64,000 nucleotides of DNA from Lepus europaeus. Lineage: Eukaryota; Chordata; Mammalia; Lagomorpha; Leporidae. Both the position numbers and the translations under genes were made by a program. The DNA lies in contig NC_084835.1 of the NCBI RefSeq assembly GCF_033115175.1, positions 94,547,948 through 94,611,947 on the forward strand, read 5' to 3'. The notes under the pieces are model-generated. The model made no database searches. It saw only the letters and a program-made list of their open reading frames with translations, and had not been told where the DNA came from. Position 1 is the first letter of the stretch, and each line of letters begins with the position of its first letter. Shown in pieces: positions 29,522 through 42,398 of this stretch.

Positions 29522-32500
29522 CTGTGAAAAGAATACAAGCTCTATTAGTGAAAAAATAAATTAACAATCAATACTGGCTTATCTTGAGGACTACCATTCA
29601 ACATGGTTATCTGTGTAGTCTTTACACTATTCAGGAAGTAGATATGTTATTTATACCCCTATTTCACAAATAAGGAAATTGCAGAACAAAGAGACTGAAC
29701 AATTTGCCCAAGGTCTTGTGGAGGATGAGTGATGGTGCCTATCTTTGAACTTGAGCAGACTGTGTGGTCAGACACCATGGAAACTCACTGATCACGTCAA
29801 TAAATCTGCAATCAAGGAACTCTGGTTTAAAAAACAGAATTTCAACATTTGTTCAAAAACTCCATTTATATTTTCAAAGAGCTCTTTGTTCTGTAAGCTT
29901 TTGTCTGCTGTAGTTAAAATAGGGATTTTTACCATTCACTTGAGTGGTCCATCAATGACACACCCTCTACCAGCCAGGTGCCTGGGTGGTAGGAAGGGCA
30001 GACACATTCCTAGGACAGCTAAGAGAGGCTGCTCTGCCCCCCTTACCTTATCCAGGCAAGTTGAATGCCTCTGTTGAGTTTCCTTGGGAGCAATTCCTTT
30101 GCTGCGACTCCGATGTGAATATTTTTATTAGTCACATGGTTCTAATAGTAAAGATGTACCTCTCAGACATAATCACAGTGGCTTGTGTTTACCAAGCATT
30201 TGTGTGCTAAACAGTCCTCACATAGCCCAAAAACTGTGTGAGTAATATCATCTCCATTTTCCAAAGTTAACTCACCCAAAGTAATACACTTGGGAAGTAA
30301 TTTGAAATTTGAACCCAGGAGGCTTACTCTGGTGCCTTTGTTCCTAACCACAGCTCTACACTACCATCGGCCTTATCATAGCTCTGTAAAACTAGTGTGA
30401 AAGACTGAGAAATGCAGTAGTTCAAAATGAGACCTGGCATTGGCTTTGTGCAAAAGTGCCCTAATTATGCTGACAATGAAATTCTGGATACACAAAAATT
30501 GGAGCTGTTGCTACCAAGTGTGGTTGGATGGATTTTTCAAGTCATCTTCTAGTCCAGGTGAAAGTGAGGTACCAGGAGCTGGGCATTTACTTGCTAATGG
30601 TGAGGGCAGTGTAGACACAGGACAGACAGAGCTCCAAATGAGCCCCACGTGGAAAGATGCAGGGCAGCCCTTGCCATCAGAGGCAAGAAGCTGTGGCTCA
30701 CAGGAGCAACTGGCTCCCTCAGCCAGGAGGAAGAGCTGGGTTTATTTCTTTAACAGTGATTCCTGATTTTCCCAGAGCAGATCAGTTAGCAATGTTGGTC
30801 TATTCCATGGTCCTTTCTAGTCCAAATACACTCCTGCCACTCTTCCAGTTGGGAGCTGCTAGGGTTTTCTATTTCGTGACCCAAGTTAGGCTTCCTTATC
30901 TCTAAGTTCTATATAACACCTGCCACAAGCACCTGTCAGGCGGCAGCCAAATTCTACCACTAGCCAAACCCTTTTACTTCCTGTCCTTGCTCCCCCTGCC
31001 TTCCCTGGCTTTTGAAAGTTGGCAGGAATCTAGAAGACAAAATTTTAAACTTCTTCAAAACTGAGAAGTGGGCCTCCTGGGACCCAAGAGGTGACATGCT
31101 TTGCTCAAGGCCACTCAGGCTTCAGATGCCAGGCCCAGCTCAGCTGCTACACCACCTTGATTTAAGTCTCCTCGGGTCCATGTTGACTTTCACAGTGACC
31201 TACTCATGGCGCTCAGCGAATCAAAGCCTCTCTTTCAGGTCCCCTTGGAGAAGTGGTTCTTATAGGACTCTGAGACTTTCTATTCAGACAAAATCAGGAG
31301 AAATTTGATAGCATTAAGGGAGTGTGAAAACACAATGATCCTTGCTATAGGGTGGAGGGATACAAGAGGGAGGGGGAAAGAAAGGAAAGATTTGCAAATG
31401 GCCCAAAGGACCCTGAGGTCAATTATAGAAATGGCTGCTTTGTGGTACACTTTTCTGTCTACCCACACTCAAACTGTTCTGAAAACTGGAAGCATCTCTC
31501 TTCCTGATCCAGGAGGTGGCTTTCTCTGCAGGTGATCCTGTATTCAGGCAGTGCAACATTCTTCTGTGGCCACCCCAGGCCTAGCTGAGATGGGAAAACA
31601 ATATGCCCAGCAGCGAATAAGGTGACTAATGAGTTCTTTGTCATGCAAGGGCATTTCTGGGCTGGGGAAGGAATCTCAGCAGTCTCCCAAGTCAGGCTTC
31701 CCGAGACAAGCCCTGCAGGCCTGACAACCTCGCCACCACCCAGCTCCTACACAGCCTTTCACTCTGCTGGTCTTAGCTTCCATGTCACTTCCTGCAGGAG
31801 GACTCGCCCAGTCCCACAGATGAGGTTGTGGGTCCCCACTGCATGTTCACTGTCTCAGGTCCTAGGGAGACGTGTGAGGCCCAAAGCCGTTACAGAGCAC
31901 AGATAGCATGGATGTTACAGCCCCAGGCCCTTCCTTCCCCTATCATCTGAGGCTCGTCATGCTTGATCACCATGACTGTGTCACATCAGTCCGCCCAGCC
32001 ACTCTCTATACTTAGTGAGAAAGGGTGACCCTGTCCACCTTGAAACATGTCCATCTCAGGAAACATCAGTTGTATGAGTGAATACACCACATACTTCTGA
32101 CCAGCTCTCCCACCCGCACTGCCCCCATACCAGCTACTAAAAGGAGACAGCCAATGGCCTTCCTTGATAAGTGGAAATGGCTTCATTTCCAAGAAGCGAA
32201 AAACCGAAACATGTACGGCATGGCCAGTACAAAATGAGAAGTTGACACTAACACATTTTCTATCTAGGAGAGAGATTTTTCTCAAGTATCCAAATACGGA
32301 AGTGGCGAAATCCAAGTCCATTGTGACACAAAAAATTACAAATGTATTAAGAAACCATGGACTTCCCAGAGAAGGCTCAGAAGATATCTTCCTGCAGGGA
32401 GGGCACACAGAATACGGGGAACTTGGATGAGAGCTGCGGGCTGGACCTAGGTACTCTACCAGCTCAACAGAATTCAGGGGGTGTTCTTCCAACTGCAAGA

Positions 32501-33792
32501 ATGGGTCTGTGTGACTTATTATGTGGAAGTTCCAAAGGCCTTGCAAAGGGAACAAACTCGCCCTCAAAAGGGCCAGGGCACTCAGATACATGAGGAAAGG
32601 ACTCCTCTCCTCTTGGTGAAAATGCCTCTGGCTGTCTCAGGCTTTCTGCTTTGTGAGTGAGGCTGTGAGATGGGCAGAGAGAGTCGTATGCTAAGAGCAG
32701 CTCAGGAACCAACAGGAGAGGTAAAGCAGGAGGCTTTAAGATGCTATATCTGCTCTAGTGCCAGTGGCCTCTAAGACACTAGCTGGATCCAGACTCCAAC
32801 TTCAAACCATAAGCAAAGTTGCTGAGACTGAAGTGAGGGTGGATCAGTACTACCTGGTCGCTCATTGGGTACACACTGCAGACACAACCCTGGAGACAGA
32901 TGGTGAAGGGTCAGGACGAACAAGGGAAGGGTTTCCAAGGGGCCGCCAGGAAAGGTACAAGAGGCCTGGGCACACAGAGGTGTCCCAGGAGACGGGGGTG
33001 TAAATCTTCACATGTCACACTAGATGTCTGGCCTCCGTGAGGCCAGAGTTCCAGTTTGCAAATGAAATATACAGAGAAATTCTGTAAGGACCCTACTGAG
33101 CTGTAGGATCAACCTGAACATCTAAGAGAAAGGAGTCTGAATAGTGGCTGGTCCAGCCTAAGTAACACCTAAATATAAATCTTAGAGCTTCCCCAATACT
33201 TGCCAGTTTTATTAACACTTGAGAACATGCTCCTCGCTATCTCCTTCCACGTAGTTGGTTGGAGTAAATCCCACCAATGAAAAAGAGTCTACATACACAC
33301 AGCTGCTTTGAAGACAAGAAGGACTTGGATTTCCCAAGGCCTCAGTGTCGCTATTTGTGGAAGAGGGTGGTCTGACTACATTGTGATCCTCAGGAGATTG
33401 AGTCTCCCCAGGTCTTCAGCCCTCCCTTACTGCCCTGCTCAGGAGGAGGAGTGTGGCCTGGGAGCCTGCCAGCTGGGCCCTGCTGGACTCCACTAAAGTG
33501 GTCCCCCTTCCCAGTTGTAATTTGAAATGTGGTAGTAGATTGGAGAAGAAGAGGAATGCAAGCTGGACCCTAGAACCCTCAAAAATTTTCAAAGGACACC
33601 TGGCTGCAGGCGCAGAAATGGTGCAGAGCATAACAACCTGGACTGAGTCCCCACAGGATGACTCAACTTCTCAGGTTGGACAAGGGCGTGGCTGCACCAG
33701 GGTGGAACCCTGCCAGGGAACTGAATGAGCAGCCAAGCCTGGGGTTTTCTGCAGGAGCAAAGGAGAGGTCTTCACACACAGGCAAACCCAAC

Positions 33793-33899
33793 CTTTTTCC
33801 GTTGTAGCTTTTGCTTTTCCCTAAATTCTTCCATCTTCCTGGCCTCTTCTCTTAGAGTCTGTGCAAGCTGAATGTGACATTGTGCCACGTTGTCTACTT
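33793..33899 (-). CDS. PSTPIP2: PSTPIP2 coding exon 5 (F-BAR; contains Leu98)
   Basis: 107 nt completing Gln83 and encoding residues 84-118: [20 protein letters not shown] then [15 protein letters not shown]. The acceptor is AAATTCTTTTTGCAG/AAGTAG; the donor AAAAAG/GTTGGGTTT ends in phase 0. Leu98 is present (in AQTLREE). It is the position mutated to Pro in the mouse cmo strain with chronic multifocal osteomyelitis, so this allele carries the normal residue. The basic KQKLQRKK stretch fits the positively charged concave face of an F-BAR dimer (inference). Confidence 0.96.
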
Positions 33900-34129
33900 C
33901 TGCAAAAAGAATTTAAAATAATCAGGGTCTACATATGTTGTGATTCACAAATACAAAGCCATAGAAAAAAATACATACAGCTGTCTCTCTATGTCCACAG
34001 GAGATGGGTTCCAGGGTCCACTGCAGATACCAAACTCCATGCACATTCAAGTCCCTTATACAAAATAGCATACTATTTGCAAAGAACCTAAGCAGTACTC
34101 CCATGTGCTTTATATCACCTCTCAATTAC

Positions 34130-34463
34130 TTTTTTTTAAAGATTTGATTTATTATTTGAGAGGCATAATTATAGACAGAGGGAGAGACAAAGAAAAAGGT
34201 CTTCCATCCACTTGTTCACTCCCCAAATGGCCACAACAGCCAGAGCTGGGCAGATCTGAAGCCAGGAGCCAGAAGATTCTCCAGGATCTCCCACATGAGT
34301 GCAGGGGCCCAAGCATTTGGGCCACCACCACCCCCACACACTGCTTTCCCAGGCCATAGCAGAGAGCTGGATTGGAAGAGGAGGGGCCAGGACTAAAGTC
34401 AGCACCCATATGAGATGCCAGCGCTGTAGGCAGAGGCTTAACCTACTATGCCACCGGAGTGGA
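34130..34463 (-). repeat. C-SINE
   Basis: AAAGATTTGATTTATTATTTGAG tail side; TCAATTACTTTTT / TCAGTTACTTTTT flanks. Confidence 0.9.
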
Positions 34464-34558
34464 TCTTTCAGTTACTTTTTAAAACCAATATATTGCAAAT
34501 ACTATGTAAATAATTGTGTCCTTTAGGGAATGAAAACAAGAAAAAAGTCTGTATACAA

Positions 34559-34896
34559 GGGGCCAGTATTGTGGCATAATGGATAAAGCTGCCACTTGTG
34601 GTGCAAGCATCCCATACAGGCCAGTTCGAGTACCAGCTGCTCCACTTCCTAGCCAGATCCCTCTACTAATGGGCTAGAAAAATCAGCAGAAGATGGCAAA
34701 AGTCTGTGGGCTCCTGCCACCCAGGTGGGAGACCCAGAGGAAACTTCTGGCTCCTGGTTTCTGCCTGACCCAGCCCTGGCCATTGCAGCCATCTGGAGAG
34801 TGAACCAGCAGATGGAAGGAAAATCTCTCTCTCTGTCTCTCCCTGTCTTCCTGAAAGTCTGACTTTCAAATAAATAAATCAATCTTTTAAAAAAAA
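34559..34896 (+). repeat. C-SINE
   Basis: GGGGCCAGTATTGTGGCATAATGG start; CAAATAAATAAATCAATC tail. Confidence 0.9.
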
Positions 34897-35107
34897 ATAA
34901 GTCCACGCATTGTCAATACCGACACAATTACTTTCCCTGAATATTTTTGACTCACAGATTGGAGGTAGAACATGTGGATGTGGGGGAGTCTGCTGTGCGT
35001 GCACAGTACTGGGGCAAGTGTCAGAGCCTGTCTCACCGTTCCTGGCCACCAGGATTTACTGAATCCCTCCATGTGCTCAGCATTGGCCTGGTCAAGAAAA
35101 CCAAGGC

Positions 35108-35480
35108 AAGAAAATGTATAGCTTGGGGCCGGTGCCGCGGCTCACTAGGCTAATACCCCGCCTGAGGCGCCAGCACTCCGGGTTCTAGTGCCAGTCGGGG
35201 CGCCAGATTCTGTCCCGGTTGCCCCTCTTCCAGGCCAGCTCTCTGCTGTGGCCCGGGAGTACAGTGGAGGATGGCCCAAGTGCTTGGGCCCTGCACCCGC
35301 ATGGGAGACCAGGAGGAAGCACCTGGCTCCTGGCTTCGGATCGGTGCAGCGCGCCAGCTGTGGTGGCCATTTAGGGGTGAACCAACGGAAGGAAGACCTT
35401 TCTCTCTGTCTCTCTCTCTCTCTCACTGTCTAACTCTGCCTGTCAAAAAAAAAGAAAAAAAAAAGAAAATGTATAGCTTG
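35108..35480 (+). repeat. Young C-SINE with perfect 18-bp target duplication
   Basis: Body 35126-35462; AAGAAAATGTATAGCTTG exact at 35108-35125 and 35463-35480. Confidence 0.95.
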
Positions 35481-36540
35481 ACCTCCTGTTCTACCTGTTA
35501 CCAATCCAGTAAATGCTCAGGCCTGGGGAGAAAACCCAAGGTTCCAGCTCATGTAGCTTCCCCCCTAGGAGACATTACTAAAACAACTACTAAATCCATT
35601 AAATTGGATTCTTCGTTCTCTTAAGATGCCCTCCAAAATTCTTTTCTTCTCTAAAATTTCATGATCTTGAACATTTATAAGAAAGGTTATACATCAAACT
35701 TTTGGCTATCGATAGTTATCTCAAAGTAGATAGATCATTGATGATTTTTGTCCCTCATTTTCTAAGATCTTTACAATAACCATAGCTTGCCTTTCTAATA
35801 GAAAAAAAAAATAGACTCTTTATTTTACTTGTTCTAAGAAACCAAGTTGAAGTATGGCATTAAAGCTAGAAAAGATTGACAAAGCTGATCTAAGAAAAAA
35901 ATGTTAAACTTTTGTGTGTGTCAAAATAACCCTGCAAAAGGCTAGAAAATACATGACAAATGGAAAAATACTTGCAATTTATATAACAAGGAGCAAATGA
36001 CTTTATTAAAACAGCTTTCACAAAGCAAAAGAAGCAGACATATTTCAGTATTTAACAAATAAGTTAACATAAAATTCAAAAAGCATGGCTAAATAGCCAA
36101 TAAACATTTATTCAGCCTTAACACAAATTAAAGAAAAAAAAGAAAAACTTAAAAACTCAAACCTTGCACTTTGGTAAAATTTTTAAAGTGTGAAATTTCT
36201 TGATATTAGTAGCATGGGGGAAACAGCACTGCTGGGCTGGGGAAGGCGGGGGGGGGGGGGGGGGGGATCAGAGGAGGAAACAGCACAACCCTTCCAGGAG
36301 GAGAAAATCTGGCATTTTGTGAAACTGAACATTTTAGACATAAAAGAATGAGACAGAGCTATCTAACTAAAATGGAAAGCTGTCTGATACATTGTTAAGT
36401 AAAAAAGCAAATTATAGAGAAATAGGCATAGTGGGGTCTTATAAGAATTCACTCAAGCCTTTTGATGTGTGTATAATTATAAGAATTATAAATGCTTAGA
36501 AAAAGGTCTGAACAGACATATGATTGCTTCATTTAAAAAC
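35481..36540. other. Intron 4, AT-rich unique sequence
   Basis: No exon or SINE. A 19-base G run lies at 36248-36266. Confidence 0.5.
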
Positions 36541-36899
36541 ATATGCTCTGGGGCCGGCGCTGTGGCGCAGTAAATTAATCCTCTGCTTGCGGTGCCAGCA
36601 TCCCATATGGGTGCCGGTTCTAGTCCCGGCTGCTCCACTTCCAGTCCAGCTCTCTGCTATGACCTGAGAAAGCAGTAGAAGATGGCCTAAATCCCTGGGC
36701 CCCTGCACCAACATGGGAGACCAGGAAGAAGCTCCTGGCTCCTGGCTTCGGATAGGTGCAGCTCTGGCCATTTCGGCCATTTGGGGAGTGAACCAACGAA
36801 AGGAAGACCCTTCTCTCTGCCTCTCCCTCTCACTGTCTGTAACTCTTAGCTCTCAAATAAAATAAATAAAATCTTTAAAAAATATATATATATGCTCTG
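36541..36899 (+). repeat. C-SINE with target duplication
   Basis: Body 36551-36889; ATATGCTCTG exact on both sides. Confidence 0.92.
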
Positions 36900-37228
36900 T
36901 GGGTCAGCATTGTGCCGCCACCTCTGACACTGGCATCCCATGTGGGTGCCAGTTTCAGTTCTGACTGTTTCACTTCCAATTAGCTTCCTCCATTAACTTC
37001 CTGCTAATGACCTGGGAAAATCAACAGAAGACGGTCCAAGTGCTTGGGCCCCTGCTACCCAGGCAGGGGACCTGGATAAAGCTCCTGGCTCCTGGCTTTG
37101 GCCTGGCCCAGTGCTGGCTGTTGTGGCCATTTGGGGAGTGAACCAGCAGATGAAAGGTCTCTCCCTCTCTTTCTGTCTCTCTCCCTCACTATGTAACTCT
37201 TTCAAAATAAATAAATAAATCCTAAAAT
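36900..37228 (+). repeat. Older C-SINE directly abutting the previous copy
   Basis: GGGTCAGCATTGTGCCGCC start; TTTCAAAATAAATAAATAAATCC tail. No spacer beyond the target duplication. Confidence 0.85.
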
Positions 37229-37339
37229 TATGTATGTATTCTGACCCTAGCCCACAGATTCAGAACCATTGTCATGGCGCTGTACTATTTATTGCTATGA
37301 ATAGGTGTGTGTGTGTATTGTACCTTAAGTTCAACATAC

Positions 37340-37397
37340 ATATAGAATAGGTGTATATATAGATCTATATATGGTAAATATATATGTGTATATATAT

Positions 37398-37441
<44 letters not shown>
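37340..37441. repeat. (TA)n-rich microsatellite
   Basis: TATATATG/TATA imperfect array, then 34 bp of pure TA. Confidence 0.9.
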
Positions 37442-38097
37442 GTTTACCTGCATTAAACTATCTGGCATATTCACCAATAACACTGAGAAAATTCTAGTAT
37501 TTATTATCTTCTTTATAGCTAGTTGTTTCATTTGAATTTTTAAGATAAACACACATTATTTGATAATAATGAAAATAAAACTACTTTTGAGAAAAAAAAA
37601 AACTAACAGCATGTTTAAATATTTAGGAGACTCTATGCTTGAATTCCCTGGGGCCACCAAGTTTGGCCTTCCCATGCATGTAAGGGACAAGAGAACACCC
37701 ATCCCTACCTTGAGAAATGTACTCACTCATGAGTTACAGAGGAAGCAAGACACCGTCTATGGAAAAGCTATGATGAATATTTATTTAGCTAACACTTACA
37801 AAAGCCTAGAGCCACTCAGCTAGCTGCAGGAACACTTGAAGCTCCTGTCACACTTACTCCGCCGTGCTGAACTCCTTAGCTTGGAAGCACCAGGTATTCT
37901 GAGGAGCAGAAAGCTACAGAGATAGTTGCTGAATAATGGGCCTGAGGAAAATCAGATCCAGACAGGACCCCTTGAAAGAGCAAAGTACCAAGGCCTCACC
38001 CTAAATTTCTCAACTCCTATTTGGCATCACATTAGGGTAATCAAAACTGAACAAACTCTGCTGGTTGAATTCCAAGTTAGATTTACAACCAAAGACC
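37442..38097. other. Intron 4, nothing recognised
   Basis: Unique sequence with no exon; open frames here have no family resemblance. Confidence 0.4.
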
Positions 38098-38473
38098 AGG
38101 GCTGGTGCTGTGGCGTAGCAGGTGAAGCCTCCACCTGCACTGCCGGCATCCTATATGGACACCAGTTCGGGTCCCGGCTGCTCCACTTCTGATCCAGCTC
38201 TCTGCTATGGCCTGGGAAAGCAGTAGAAGATGGCCCAAATCCTTGGGCCCCTGCACCCTCGTAGGAGACCCAGAGGAAGCTCTTGGCTCCTGGCTTCAGA
38301 TTGATGCAGCTCCAGCCATTGTGGTCAATTGGGGAGTGAACCAATGGATAGACTTCTCTCTCTCCTCTCTCTCTACCTCTACCTCTACCTCTACCTCTAC
38401 CTCTACCTCTACCTCCACCTCTACTTCTACTTCTCTGTAACTCTTTCAAATAAATAAATCTTAAAAAAAAAAA
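38098..38473 (+). repeat. C-SINE with a (CTCTAC)n array
   Basis: GGGCTGGTGCTGTGGCGTAG start; the CT segment became a hexanucleotide array of about 10 units at 38370-38435; CAAATAAATAAATC tail; AAAGACCA flanks. Confidence 0.92.
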
Positions 38474-38737
38474 AAGACCATAATTCAGAAATAAAACTTG
38501 AGAAGAAAGACTGTTGAGGGCACCAAGACTTGTGTCTTCCACTTGACCTCCAAACAAGAGTCCAAGCCAATAATCAGCCACCCAAGAGCAGCAACGATGA
38601 CCACAACAGGAAGGAGAGTGATGCAGGGAAGCAGAACTTTGCCTCTACAGAGCTGAGCCCCCACCATTTTGACCTTGGTGTTTCTGAAGGCTTGCCATTT
38701 CCTTTCTCTTTTTTTCAACCCTTGAATTTTTAAAAAC

Positions 38738-39048
38738 ATTTTATCTACTATGTTTGTTTTTTATTTGAAAGGCAGAGAGACAAGGAAAGACCTTTCATCA
38801 TTTGGTTCACTCCCCCAAACATCTGCAACAGCCAGGACTGGGCCAGGCCAAACCGGGAGCCTGAAAACTCAATCTGCATCTCCCACATGAGTGGCAGGGA
38901 ACCAAGTATTTGAGCCATCGCCTGCCACCTTCCAGGGTGCACATTAGCAGGGAGCTGGAATTGGAAGTGGAGCCAGGACTGGTACCCAGGTGGTCCAATA
39001 TGGGACGCAGGCATCCCACGCAGCAACTTAACCACTACCCCAAACACC
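38738..39048 (-). repeat. Old C-SINE
   Basis: TTTTTTATTTGAAAGGCAGAGAG tail side; ends ACCCCAAACACCC. Confidence 0.75.
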
Positions 39049-40434
39049 CTCTCTTTCTTTTCTGAATCAAACCTTACCACTCTCAAGAAGCATGACAAAA
39101 TTAAGACACCCATTCAAAATTAAAAAGTACACCAAAACACACAAGAACCTCCTCCCATTGGAGTTTCTTCTCAAAGGGCTGAAGAAGGATGCAGAGGGAG
39201 CCCCATTATTTTAGGATAAGCATCCTGGCCTTCAGAAAAGAGAAAAATGAATAAGAATTCTTAAGGAAACAGTAGGATGTGGTTCTAAGAAAAAAGATCT
39301 CAAACTGCCTTAGGTAATCAGCCTGAAGATTATGAATTCCTTGCAAACTTCTTGTACTTAAGGTGCCTTAGAAACATCCAAGAAGAACCATGAGGTAGAT
39401 ACCAGGATGTAAGCTCGGTGCTCCAAGTGCTCTGCACTGAAGATACACATCCGTACGTCCTCTGAGCAAGGGCAGTAGCTGATGCCAGGGACAAGCATAA
39501 GGGCTGGGGCCACGTCCTGAGGACCTGCCACACCAAGGAGCTCGACAGAAAGGGACGAAGGAAGCGACAGCAGAGCAGCCGGAGAAGCAGGAAGACGCCA
39601 AGGGCATCAGAAAGGGTGAGAGGTTCAAGAAGGAAGGAGCGCTCGACAGTGCTGAATAGTCAAGGCAGATGAGGACCGAGAATACCCACAGGACCCAATG
39701 GCACAGAGGTCATCGGTGTCCTTGGAGAAAGCAGTTGCAAGTGAGTGGTACAGCCACAAGCCAGATCAGGAGGGGAGAAAACCAAGAGTGTTTCCTTTGA
39801 TGCTTGTTGTAACTAGGATTTCTCCTGGACAAAAATGTCTGGCACTTTGGGAGAGATGGCAAGACCCTCACTACACTGTCCCTGTGTCTGAAGTCCTGAG
39901 GAGATGGTTCTGGGAGGAGGAAACCAGCGCCGGCCTAAGAACACACAAAGGGTGAGGCTGGTAGCAAGCCTGGCTGAGGGAGGTGGACTGGGGTTGGGCG
40001 TTCGAGTGACTGGGTCTGAGTTAGAACTAAACAGTACAGACAATCCTTGGAGATGGTCATTCTCACCACGGTCCCTGGATCAATGTCAGCATCACTTGGG
40101 AACTTGCAAGGCATGGGAAATCTCAGTCACGCCCCACTTGACTTCCTAATCAGCAACTCAGGGCCTGGGTCCAGGAGTCTGTGTTAACAACAGGCTCTCC
40201 AGTGATTGTGGTGCTCACCCCAGCATGAGATGCGCTGCTCTACATCACACGCACACCGCAATGTGCAGGAGTAGAGGGTTCTCCAGCTCATTTCAACCCT
40301 GAGAGTGTTTCTCACCTTAGGAGTTGCTCTTTCTTTCACCCATTATGAAATTGCTGTGCCAATTAAAATGCACTTTGGAGGACAGACACAAAGCTTGCCA
40401 AGAGTAACAAATACTTAAAAAAAAAATCACTTAC
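39049..40434. other. Intron 4 next to exon 4, nothing recognised
   Basis: 1.4 kb of unique sequence with no SINE; no exon or known repeat identified. Confidence 0.45.
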
Positions 40435-40469
40435 GCTGCTTGAAGACTTCCAGGGCCCGCTTCAGGGTG
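40435..40469 (-). CDS. PSTPIP2: PSTPIP2 coding exon 4 (35-nt microexon)
   Basis: 35 nt completing His71 and encoding TLKRALEVFKQ (72-82) plus the first base of Gln83. The acceptor is GTGCTTGTGTTTTAG/CACCCTG and the donor AAGCAGC/GTAAGTGATT, close to the ideal GTAAGT. It is identical in residues to the human segment. The exon is short and in a phase (2 to 1) that cannot be skipped without a frameshift, so skipping would be a null event. Poly-T (minus strand) follows the donor directly. Confidence 0.95.
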
Positions 40470-40794
40470 CTAAAACACAAGCACAGATTTGATTTCAGCT
40501 CTGGAAAGTGCACAATTTTATTATAATGCCTTTACATGCTTTTCTCCATCTGCATCTTATCTTAAACAGAGAAAACTGTAAAGTAATCACAAAGCTATTA
40601 AAACTATGGGAAGACTAGGACTTCTTCAGGGGAGTTTCCTCAATTTCAGGCAATTCTAAGCAACTGTTCACTGCGCACTGGGGTAGGCCAAAGCGCCACC
40701 ACTCTTTGTGCTTCCTTTTCCCCATGATAACACATGTAATAGTTATGGGCCTTTATCGTAGGATATCAGTCATTCTTTAAAGTACAGCAACCAG

Positions 40795-41137
40795 GGGCCA
40801 GCGCTGTGACACAGTGGGTTAACGCCCTGGCCTGAAGCGCCGGCATCCTATGTGGGCACCAGTTCAAGACCCGGCTGCTCCGCTTCCCATCCAGCTCTCT
40901 GCTATGGCCTGGGAAAGCAGTAGAAGATGGCCCAAGTCCTTGGGTCCCTGCACCCATGTGGGAGACCTGGAAGAAGCTCCTGGCTCCTGGCTTCGGATTT
41001 GCGCAGCTCTGGCCATTGCGGCCAGTTGGGGAGTGAACCATCAGATGGAAGACCTCTTTCTCTCTCTCTCTGCCTTTCCTCTCTCTCTCTGTGTGTGTAA
41101 CTCTGATTTTCAAATAAATAAATCAATCTTAAAAAAT
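40795..41137 (+). repeat. C-SINE
   Basis: GGGGCCAGCGCTGTGACACAG start; CAAATAAATAAATCAATC tail. In intron 3, about 330 bp above exon 4. Confidence 0.92.
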
Positions 41138-41349
41138 TATATGGTTTTATTATCCAACAGTTTGGGTCCATCTTATTTTTTAAAATCCCTAAAATTAATA
41201 CCATTTCTTTATATAAACATTATATACACCCAGATTTGCCATATTCTTTGCTCACTATTCTTTCTTGCACTACAAACGTTTTGGCCTATATTGTTTTCTT
41301 TCTTCCTTAAAGTATACCCTTTAGATATTTCTTGGCTGAAGTCCTGCTC

Positions 41350-41860
41350 ATAGTTAACTCTATTTTTGTTTGCCTAAAAATATCTTTATTTTTTCTTCTT
41401 TCCTGAAAAAAATTTCTCTGGTTATGTAATTCCAAGTTGATAGTTACTTCCTCTATGTGATTTGAAGATATAATTCCACAATCCCTCTGGTTTCCTTGTT
41501 GCTGTTGAAAAACCAGTTGTCACTCTAATAAACACTCCTTGTCATTCTTTCTGTATTCCTTTAGGGCTTTTTCATTATCCTGGATCCTACTTGGCTTGAC
41601 TATTCTTATGTAGTTGGGAATTTCTAATTTATCAATCTTGGAATTTGTTTTGCCTCCTAAACCTGAGTATTTATGGCTCCCATCAATTCTATAAAATCCT
41701 CGACCTCTGTTGCTCCCTAAATTTCTTCACATTCTCCCTATTATCCCTCATGATTAGATGTGCATTAGATCTCTCATTCTATTCTCCATGTCTCGTAATT
41801 TTTCTTTATTCTGAATCTCTATTCTTTTTCTCTGATGAATTCTGATTTCCTTTTTATAAC
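41350..41860 (+). mobile_element. Old L1M-like 3' fragment
   Basis: tttgcctaaaaatatctttatttt and ttatgtaattccaagttgatagttacttc, a pattern of old L1 3' UTRs. Strongly diverged, so family and strand are uncertain. Confidence 0.4.
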
Positions 41861-42040
41861 CTTTTTTAAGTCAACAAATTAAAATGATGCATGTTTATTG
41901 TGTAAAGTGTTTTAAAATAGGCAATAGTGTAAAATGGCTTGATAGAGCAGATTAACTTATGTATTACCTTGCTTATCATTTTTTATAGTCAGACCACTTA
42001 AAATCTACTCTCTCAGCACGTTTCAAGAATCCAATATAAT

Positions 42041-42297
42041 GGGGCTGGTGCTGTGGTGTAGCAGGTAAAGCCTCCACCTGCAGTGCCCACATCCCATAAG
42101 GGCACTAGTTTGATTCCTGCTCTACTTCCAATCCAGCTCTCTGCTATGCTATGGCCTGGCAAAGCAGTAGAAGATGGCCCAAATCCCTGGGCCCCTGCAC
42201 CCTCGTGGGAGACCCAGAGGAAACTCCTGGCTCCTGGCTTCAAATCAGCCCAGCTCCAGCCATTGCAGCCATCTGGGGGGTGAGCAAGCAGGAAGAC

Positions 42298-42328
<31 letters not shown>

Positions 42329-42398
42329 TCTTTCTCTCTCCCCCTCTGCCTCTCTATGACTCTGTCTTTCAAATAAACAAATTGGGTCTTTAAAAAAA
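42041..42398 (+). repeat. C-SINE with target duplication
   Basis: GGGGCTGGTGCTGTGGTGTAG start; AATAAACAAATTGGGTC tail; GAATCCAATAT / GAATCCAGTAT flanks. Confidence 0.92.

Larger units (their letters stand above)
29156..34129. other. SINE-free island around exons 6 and 5
   Basis: Nearly 5 kb, including all of intron 5 (29522-33792), with no C-SINE. It contains a minus-strand MIR at 29640-29760 (tatttcacaaataaggaaattgcag) and a MIR/L2-like trace at 30190-30350. No additional exon was recognised. Confidence 0.65.

Noticed and set aside
31986-32591. Longest non-repeat open frame (201 codons, minus strand, intron 5)
   Set aside because: No recognisable motif, no splice support in frame with PSTPIP2, and it lies between exons 5 and 6, whose phases already join. 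Random open frame.
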